DNA from: an uncultured Chlorobiaceae bacterium
GTDB taxonomy: Bacteria > Bacteroidota > Chlorobiia > Chlorobiales > Chlorobiaceae
Assembly: GCA_903838095.1 (NCBI GenBank)
Contig: CAILXE010000139.1
Location: 1-10,447 of the forward strand
Length of the DNA stretch: 10,447 bases
Direction of reading: 5' to 3'
The notes beneath the pieces are model-generated. The model had not been told where the DNA came from, did not search any database, and saw nothing but the letters and a program-made list of their open reading frames with translations. This document shows positions 5,712-10,447 of this stretch, one piece after another; within the stretch, counting starts at the first letter, position 1, and the number at the start of each line of letters is the position of its first letter. The position numbers were made by a program, and so were the translations under genes.

Positions 5712-6874
5712 CAGCAACCGGGCTCGACATACTGCTCAGAAATACAGAGTGCCTGCACAACAGAAGCATCGGACTGATTGTCAACCAGACTTCCCTTACT
5801 CATGACCTGAGATATTCCTGGAATGTGCTGAAAGAGAAGGGGGTACACATCAAAAGAATATTTTCCCCTGAACATGGACTTTTTGCGACGGAGCAGGATC
5901 AGATTGCCGTCAGTTACCAGCCTGAGCTGGGCTGTGAGGTGGTCAGCCTCTATGGAGACTCTGCTGAAACGCTGATTCCAGACACCGCGCTGCTTGACAA
6001 CATCGACCTTATCCTCTTTGACATTCAGGATGTCGGCTCCCGTTACTACACCTATATCAATACGCTGGCGCTGTTTATGGAGGCGGTTTCAGGCAGGGAT
6101 ATCGAGATCAGGGTGCTTGACCGACCGAACCCGCTCGGTGGTGAAATTGTTGAGGGGCCAGCGCTCGAACCGGAATTCGGTTCATTTGTTGGTGTCTTGC
6201 CCGTACCAGTCCGCCACGGTATGACTGTCGGTGAACTTGCACTGTATTATCGTGAGGTCAAGAAGCTTGATGTGAACCTCAGTGTCGTTACCATGGAAGG
6301 GTGGCGCCGCTCCATGCTGTTCCCGGAAACGGGCCTTCCCTGGATTCCTCCATCCCCGAACATGCCCACATTTGCTACCGCCGAAGTTTACCCCGGCATG
6401 TGCCTCTTTGAGGGGCTTAACGTTTCAGAAGGAAGAGGATCGACCACTCCATTCCAGCTTTCGGGCGCTCCGTTTGTTCATCCGTTTGAGCTTGCTGAAC
6501 GCTGTGCTGCTTATGGGCTTGAGGGCGTCCTGTTTCGACCAGTATGGTTCAAGCCAACATTTCACAAGTTCAGCGGCGAGGTTATTGGGGGCATCTGGCA
6601 GCAGGTGACAGACCATACACGTTATCGCTCGTTTGCCACAGGGGTTGCCATGACCGCAGCACTCAATGAGCTTTATCCCGGAAAGGTGCAGTTTCTCTCC
6701 GGAGTGTATGAATTCAACGATACCATTCCGGCATTTGACCTTCTTGCCGGAAACAGCCATATCCGCTCTGCCATAGAGAATGGCTGCGATGTTGCAACCA
6801 TCCTCTCTTCATGGCAAAAAGAGGAATCTGCTTTTTCGGCCATGAAGCCTGAGTTCCATCTGTACATGTCATAA
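5708..6874 (+). CDS. namZ: DUF1343 protein, NamZ-type exo-beta-N-acetylmuramidase, no signal peptide
   Basis: A 388-residue member of the DUF1343/YbbC family. Family blocks appear in order: GLIVNQTS (22-29), FSPEHGLF (52-59), FDIQDVGSRYYTYI (104-117), LDRPNPLGG (137-145), RHGMTVGELA (169-178), WIPPSPNMPT (212-221) and EGLNVSEGRGSTTPF (235-249). Members studied in Bacillus (NamZ) and Tannerella remove MurNAc from the non-reducing end of peptidoglycan fragments. Those proteins are exported. This one starts directly at the mature domain (MTATGLDILLRNTEC) with no basic-hydrophobic leader, so it should be cytoplasmic. GAGAGAGG at 5694-5701 is a good ribosome-binding site, and the start overlaps the murU-like stop by 4 bases. 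Context (kinase, uridylyltransferase, symporter) fits MurNAc salvage. Confidence 0.85.
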   Translation: MTATGLDILLRNTECLHNRSIGLIVNQTSLTHDLRYSWNVLKEKGVHIKRIFSPEHGLFATEQDQIAVSYQPELGCEVVSLYGDSAETLIPDTALLDNIDLILFDIQDVGSRYYTYINTLALFMEAVSGRDIEIRVLDRPNPLGGEIVEGPALEPEFGSFVGVLPVPVRHGMTVGELALYYREVKKLDVNLSVVTMEGWRRSMLFPETGLPWIPPSPNMPTFATAEVYPGMCLFEGLNVSEGRGSTTPFQLSGAPFVHPFELAERCAAYGLEGVLFRPVWFKPTFHKFSGEVIGGIWQQVTDHTRYRSFATGVAMTAALNELYPGKVQFLSGVYEFNDTIPAFDLLAGNSHIRSAIENGCDVATILSSWQKEESAFSAMKPEFHLYMS

Positions 6875-6887
6875 ATTATTCGCCTTT

Positions 6888-8306
6888 ATGCAGCCCATCG
6901 ATCTTGCCATCATTATTCTTTTTCTGGTTGGAAACACTCTTTTCGGCCTCTGGCATGGAAAAAGCAACAAAAGCAGCCACGACTATTTTCTCGGCAATCA
7001 CAATCTGCCCTGGATCGCATCGATGCTCTCGATCGTTGCCTCAGAAACATCCGTACTGACATTTGTCAGTGTTCCCGGTCTTGCTTACAGGGGCGACTGG
7101 AGTTTCCTGCAACTTGCCATGGGTTACATTATCGGCAGAATTCTGGTGAGCGCCATTCTTCTGCCGATGTACTTCAAGCAAGGCGTCAGCTCGATTTATG
7201 AGATTATCGGGCTCCGATTTGGGCAAGGAATGCAGAAAGTAGCTGCTGTAGTTTTTCTTGTCACCCGGACACTTGGCGATGCTATCCGCTTTCTTGCTGC
7301 GGGCGTTGTGGTGCAGGTGGTCACCGGATGGTCGCTCCCACTCTCTGTGATGATTATCGGCGCCGTCACCCTTGTCTATACGCTGTCAGGTGGAATCAAG
7401 GCGGTTGTCTGGCTCGAAAGTTTCCAGTTCAGCCTTTACCTTCTCGGCGGAGTCCTCTCGGTAGTTTTTCTTCTGAACAGCATTGATCAGGAAGTTCCTG
7501 CACTCTTGACATCGCTTTTAAACGCAGGCAAACTGAATATTATCAATACAGATCCCCATTTTTTAACCAAGCCATTAACCTTTTTCAGCGCCTTTATCGG
7601 TGGCATCCTGCTTTCACTCTCTTCCCACGGTGTTGATTACATGATGGTGCAGCGGGTGCTCGGCTGCAAAGATCTGCGGTCGGCAAGAAAGGCGATGATT
7701 GGCAGCGGTTTTTTTGTCTTTTTCCAGTTTTCTGTCTTTCTGCTTGCAGGCTCACTGATCTCCGTGTTCATGCATGGCGCACCAATGGAAAAAGACCGGG
7801 AATTTGCCTTTTTTATCGTCCACTACCTTCCTGCTGGTCTGAAAGGCCTGCTGATTGCAGGCGTCCTGTCAGCCGCGATGTCAACCCACAGCTCGGCAAT
7901 CAATTCACTTGCCTCTTCAACGGTCAACGATATTCTTGGAGGAAACTCGTCGCTCGGAAAGTCAAGGCTGATCAGCTTGTTCTGGGCTGTTCTGCTGATT
8001 ATTATTGCACTCATGTTTGATGCCGGCAGCAATGCGATTGTCATGGTTGGTCTTGAAATCGCCTCCTTCACCTATGGCGGTCTGCTGGGGCTCTTTCTGC
8101 TTTCCAAAAGCAAACGCAATTTTCACTGGATAAGTCTCGCCACCGGCCTCATCGCAAGCATGGCTATTGTTTTTGTGCTGAAACACTTTGGTCTGGCATG
8201 GACCTGGTATATACTCGTGTCAGTGACGCTTAATATCATTGTCGCGTTCATGACGGATATTATCATCAAGACCTTGAGCTCTGAACAGAAAAACCCTGGT
8301 CAGTGA
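6888..8306 (+). CDS. Sodium:solute symporter (SSS family), candidate amino-sugar or muropeptide-sugar importer
   Basis: A 472-residue polytopic membrane protein with roughly 12-13 hydrophobic helices. Family landmarks are the short first helix followed by HDYFLGNHNLPW (31-42), the SETSVLTFVSVPGLAY loop (52-67), YTLSGGIKAVVWLE (164-177) and LSAAMSTHSSAINS (327-340), the Na2-site region of SSS carriers. Such proteins couple uptake of a small solute to sodium. It starts 13 bases after the NamZ-like stop, so it is the last gene of the kinase-nucleotidyltransferase-NamZ operon. This suggests uptake of MurNAc or a MurNAc-GlcNAc sugar, but SSS substrates cannot be read from sequence (sugars, sialic acid, pantothenate and proline are all known). 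No Shine-Dalgarno is evident before the ATG. The stop codon lies in a hairpin shared with the convergent gene. Confidence 0.85.
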   Translation: MQPIDLAIIILFLVGNTLFGLWHGKSNKSSHDYFLGNHNLPWIASMLSIVASETSVLTFVSVPGLAYRGDWSFLQLAMGYIIGRILVSAILLPMYFKQGVSSIYEIIGLRFGQGMQKVAAVVFLVTRTLGDAIRFLAAGVVVQVVTGWSLPLSVMIIGAVTLVYTLSGGIKAVVWLESFQFSLYLLGGVLSVVFLLNSIDQEVPALLTSLLNAGKLNIINTDPHFLTKPLTFFSAFIGGILLSLSSHGVDYMMVQRVLGCKDLRSARKAMIGSGFFVFFQFSVFLLAGSLISVFMHGAPMEKDREFAFFIVHYLPAGLKGLLIAGVLSAAMSTHSSAINSLASSTVNDILGGNSSLGKSRLISLFWAVLLIIIALMFDAGSNAIVMVGLEIASFTYGGLLGLFLLSKSKRNFHWISLATGLIASMAIVFVLKHFGLAWTWYILVSVTLNIIVAFMTDIIIKTLSSEQKNPGQ

Positions 8307-8321
8307 ACCAATTGATCAGGG
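8289..8321 (-). terminator. Hairpin across both stop codons of convergent genes; intrinsic terminator for the minus-strand gene
   Basis: CCCTGGTCA (8294-8302) pairs with TGATCAGGG (8313-8321), 9 bp with one wobble, around a 10-base loop. On the minus strand the stem is followed by five T (8293-8289), which makes a compact terminator for the SDR gene. On the plus strand no T-run follows, although the stem could still block decay of the symporter mRNA. The symporter stop (8304-8306) is in the loop and the SDR stop (8316-8318) is in the right arm. Confidence 0.6.
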
Positions 8322-9014
8322 CAGCGCATCGTAGTATTTGACAAGATCCGCTTGAGGTTCCTCAACATCACTGACCACTTCAAAGGTCTTGTTTTTAGCC
8401 TTTTCAAGCCACAGTGAAATCACAAGCAGCTCAGCCACATCAGCGCGATTGATAAACCCGTTCCACAACCTGTCACCGGTATCAACATGGAGCTTGTGGA
8501 GCAATGGTTCTCCATCTTTCAAACCACCAGGCCTGACGATGGTGTACGATCGGCCTTCCGATGCAAATAACGCGCGGATATGCTCTTCCGCTTCCCATTT
8601 TTTCGTCAGCACGCCGCCGAAAAGGTTAAGGGGATGATACCATTTCGTCACTGCCAGAGAGCTGATAATCGCAAAATGTTTAACTTCTGCCCTCTTCGCC
8701 TCATCGACAAGCCTGATCACTCCATCCCGATCCACTTCACCCGGTGACGATTCGCCGGTAACAGCACTCGAACCAAGCGCCGATATCACCGCACTACAGC
8801 CAGAAACTGCCCGTTCAATATCAGCGCTACTCTGAATTTTACCGGTAACAATTTCAACGCCCTCACCGAAAAGCTCCAGCGCCTTTTCCCGATCCCTCGA
8901 AAAAACCCTGACCGGCACTCCATAATGCAAAAGGCGCTTTACCACCCACTGCCCACTCTTGCCTGTCGCCCCAACCACAAGAACTTTGCCCTTGTACACA
9001 CCTGCTGTATTCAT
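8316..9014 (-). CDS. NAD(P)-binding Rossmann-fold protein, atypical SDR (NmrA/ycf39-like)
   Basis: A 232-residue single-domain protein. VLVVGATGKSGQWV (11-24) is the glycine-rich dinucleotide loop (GxxGxxG), and FSRDREKA (38-45) puts an arginine after the second strand, favouring NADPH. AVISALG (75-81), AIISSL (115-120), TIVRPGGL (158-165) and INRADVAELL (188-197) are the usual landmarks of the atypical SDR group with plant At5g02240-type and cyanobacterial relatives. The classical YxxxK pair is not evident, so it may be a dinucleotide-binding regulator or a reductase with altered chemistry. Its substrate is unknown. It converges on the symporter gene with 3 coding ends interlocked in a shared hairpin. 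The start at 9014 has only a weak GGTG upstream. Confidence 0.8.
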   Translation of the reverse strand: MNTAGVYKGKVLVVGATGKSGQWVVKRLLHYGVPVRVFSRDREKALELFGEGVEIVTGKIQSSADIERAVSGCSAVISALGSSAVTGESSPGEVDRDGVIRLVDEAKRAEVKHFAIISSLAVTKWYHPLNLFGGVLTKKWEAEEHIRALFASEGRSYTIVRPGGLKDGEPLLHKLHVDTGDRLWNGFINRADVAELLVISLWLEKAKNKTFEVVSDVEEPQADLVKYYDALP

Positions 9015-9071
9015 TATTCACCATTTAAACTATTACAATCCCAAACATTTTTTTTATCATGTATTACAATA

Positions 9072-9101
9072 AGAAACACTCATAAGCACAAGAGAGTTTC
9101 T
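9072..9101. promoter_or_regulatory. Inverted repeat in the divergent SDR / pentapeptide-gene intergenic region
   Basis: AGAAACACTC (9072-9081) and GAGAGTTTCT (9092-9101) form 10-base arms with one mismatch, separated by 10 bases. It lies midway between two divergent starts (9014 and 9192), where an operator for either gene would be expected. No protein family can be assigned to it. The rest of this 177-base gap is AT-rich and shows no clear promoter. Confidence 0.35.
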
Positions 9102-9191
9102 CAATCAGGAAGTAATTTGCCTTATTTCTTATTTATACAGTGGCCATAGCTGACTGGCACCTGAATGATGTAACAATAATCATGACCTGTT

Positions 9192-10277
9192 ATGAAACAA
9201 AAATGGTGTCTGGCGAAAATTTTTGCGGCCGGAATAGCGCTTTCAATGTACCAAACCGCATTTGCATACGACCAGGAGACTCTGAACTTGCTGAAACAGA
9301 ATATCACTGAATGGAATACCCGGTGCCTTGCAACTCCTCGACATGCTGCTGACCTTTCCAGAGCACCACTTGAAAATGCCGACCTCTCTTCGGCTTTTCT
9401 TGTCAAGGCAAATCTCAGGGGGGCATTTATGAAAGGCGCCAGGCTTATCAAAGCAAACATGCAGGGCGCGAACCTCAGATGGAGCATGCTGGAAAACGCA
9501 GACTTAACTGGAGCCAACATGACCAAGGCCAATCTTTTTGAGGCAAATCTTGAAGGCGCAAATCTTGATGGGGCTAACCTTAAAGGCACAATATCACTTG
9601 AGCTGGCAAATCTTGCCGGTGCCATCCTGTCGAACAACACCATACTTCCTTCCGGTGAGCGAGCTTCTTTGCAATGGAGCAGAATGCACAACGCTCAATT
9701 TGTGACTGAAACTGAACTCCCCTTGCCTGCCAGCACCCCTTCACCATCTGTCGAGCGTTCATCGCACTCCCTTACAACGGTCTCTCCTGAGACCCGCATT
9801 GCCCAAAAAACAGAACCCAATAAAAGCTTAATACCACAGGAACCTCTTTCCAATGCAGATCTGGAGACTGATGCGCCGGAACACGCTGACATGGAAAATG
9901 CAAACCTGGTCAATGCCGATTTTCACAGGGCAGATCTGGGCTCAGCAAAAATGCATGGCGCCAATCTACAGGGTGCTAATCTGGACAGAGCATTTCTCAA
10001 AGATGCCGATCTCAGCAAAAGCAACCTTTCGAAAGCAATTCTTTTCGGAGCAAACCTGAACGGAGCAAACCTGAGTGGAGCAAACCTTGAGGGAGCGTCT
10101 CTGTTTGATGCCAATCTGGAAGGAGCAAAGCTGGAAGGCGCAAACCTGAAAGACGCAAATATCATTGATGCTAATTTCAACAACGCAACACTGTCAGAGC
10201 TGACAATTTTGCCGTCGGGCCAGCATGCAACGGCAAAATGGGCCCTCATGAAACAGGCGATATTTGCAAAACCTTAA
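9192..10277 (+). CDS. Exported pentapeptide-repeat protein with two duplicated repeat domains
   Basis: A 361-residue protein. Residues 1-25 form a signal peptide (MKQK, hydrophobic core, cleavage after AFA at 25), so the product should be exported to the periplasm. Two blocks of pentapeptide repeats, pattern A(N/D)Lxx, follow at about 53-145 and 219-338; they should fold as right-handed quadrilateral beta-helices. Each block ends in the same tail: TILPSGERASLQWSRM (150-165) and TILPSGQHATAKWALM (338-353). The whole domain therefore looks duplicated. A Ser/Thr/Pro-rich linker (171-218) joins the copies. Function is unknown; cytoplasmic relatives can mimic DNA, which an exported protein would not do. 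The start has no Shine-Dalgarno sequence but is fixed by the signal peptide. The stop overlaps that of the convergent gene (10274-10277). Confidence 0.85.
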   Translation: MKQKWCLAKIFAAGIALSMYQTAFAYDQETLNLLKQNITEWNTRCLATPRHAADLSRAPLENADLSSAFLVKANLRGAFMKGARLIKANMQGANLRWSMLENADLTGANMTKANLFEANLEGANLDGANLKGTISLELANLAGAILSNNTILPSGERASLQWSRMHNAQFVTETELPLPASTPSPSVERSSHSLTTVSPETRIAQKTEPNKSLIPQEPLSNADLETDAPEHADMENANLVNADFHRADLGSAKMHGANLQGANLDRAFLKDADLSKSNLSKAILFGANLNGANLSGANLEGASLFDANLEGAKLEGANLKDANIIDANFNNATLSELTILPSGQHATAKWALMKQAIFAKP

Positions 10278-10447
10278 TTCAGATCAGGAAAGCGCTTGCG
10301 ATACAAAAACTGCTGAAACAGACGAACTTTGCTGATATTCGGATCAGTCGCCTGAAGTTTGTTTGTTTTTCCGGTTCTGGTAACGACATCAAGAGTTCCG
10401 TCATCATTGACCTTGTGAACTTTCCAGAACTTGTCTACCACATAATG
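10274..10447 (-). CDS. Hypothetical protein, C-terminal fragment (runs off right edge)
   Basis: The minus strand is open from the window edge to a TAA at 10276-10274, giving the last 57 residues of a protein whose start lies outside. The fragment reads HYVVDKFWKVHKVNDDG at its beginning and ends FLYRKRFPDLN. It is basic, with a possible beta-hairpin (FWKVHKV, LDVVTRTGKTNKL), and has no membrane segment or recognisable catalytic motif. The only support for coding is an uninterrupted frame with plausible composition and a stop butting against the neighbouring gene. I do not recognise the family. Confidence 0.55.
   Translation of the reverse strand, partial: HYVVDKFWKVHKVNDDGTLDVVTRTGKTNKLQATDPNISKVRLFQQFLYRKRFPDLN

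Noticed and set aside
5492-5875. Minus-strand frame of 127 codons across the murU/namZ junction
   Set aside because: It overlaps two well-supported plus-strand genes and shows no recognisable domain.
9122-9691. Minus-strand open frame of 189 codons opposite the pentapeptide gene
   Set aside because: Its RFAPSRFA-like periodicity is simply the reverse complement of the repeated GCNAAYCTN codons of the pentapeptide gene; it has no ribosome-binding site and no family resemblance.
9348-10205. Repeated short DNA units resembling a direct-repeat array
   Set aside because: The period is 15 bases and follows codon structure (pentapeptide repeats); there are no constant repeats with unique spacers, so it is not CRISPR.
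9923-10249. Second repetitive minus-strand frame (108 codons) opposite the pentapeptide gene
   Set aside because: Same cause: an antisense shadow of the second pentapeptide block.

Overview
The window most likely comes from a green sulfur bacterium (Chlorobiaceae: the Chlorobium / Pelodictyon / Prosthecochloris group). The marker is the 75-residue protein at 3394-3621, which reads as the chlorosome envelope protein CsmB, a family confined to chlorosome-bearing phototrophs. Nothing points to a phage, plasmid, insertion sequence or CRISPR array. The DNA looks like ordinary, densely packed chromosome.

Layout, left to right. (1) The first 16 codons of a phosphoglycerate mutase (gpmA) leave the left edge on the minus strand, with a good promoter and ribosome-binding site. 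(2) A divergent 329-bp intergenic region holds an 8-bp stem-loop and a possible tiny leader ORF. (3) A nitronate monooxygenase-like flavoprotein gene is coupled by an ATGA overlap to a DUF697-like membrane protein gene. (4) Convergent to these is tadA (tRNA adenosine deaminase), whose stop codon lies in a heptamer tandem repeat. (5) csmB follows, with a long leader and a strong intrinsic terminator. (6) A four-gene operon comes next (about 3700-8306): an AmgK-type sugar kinase, a MurU-type nucleotidyltransferase with an extra left-handed beta-helix, a DUF1343/NamZ-type exo-N-acetylmuramidase, and a sodium:solute symporter. Two ATGA overlaps and a 13-bp gap bind it together. (7) A convergent NAD(P)-binding atypical SDR gene shares a terminator hairpin with the symporter end. 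(8) A secreted pentapeptide-repeat protein is built from two copies of the same domain. (9) The C-terminal 57 codons of an unknown minus-strand gene end the window; its stop codon overlaps that of the pentapeptide gene.

The most interesting unit is the four-gene operon. Read by family, it is a complete peptidoglycan-sugar salvage route. The symporter would bring in a MurNAc-containing sugar, and the NamZ-like enzyme, which has no signal peptide and so should be cytoplasmic, would release MurNAc. The kinase would make MurNAc-1-phosphate, and the nucleotidyltransferase UDP-MurNAc, bypassing MurA/MurB. Kinase and uridylyltransferase pairing is known from Pseudomonas, and NamZ beside MurNAc transport and catabolism genes is known from Firmicutes and Bacteroidetes. 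The fusion of both modules in one operon of an obligate photoautotroph, with a cytoplasmic NamZ, is the part I would check first. Substrate assignments are inference from family and context.
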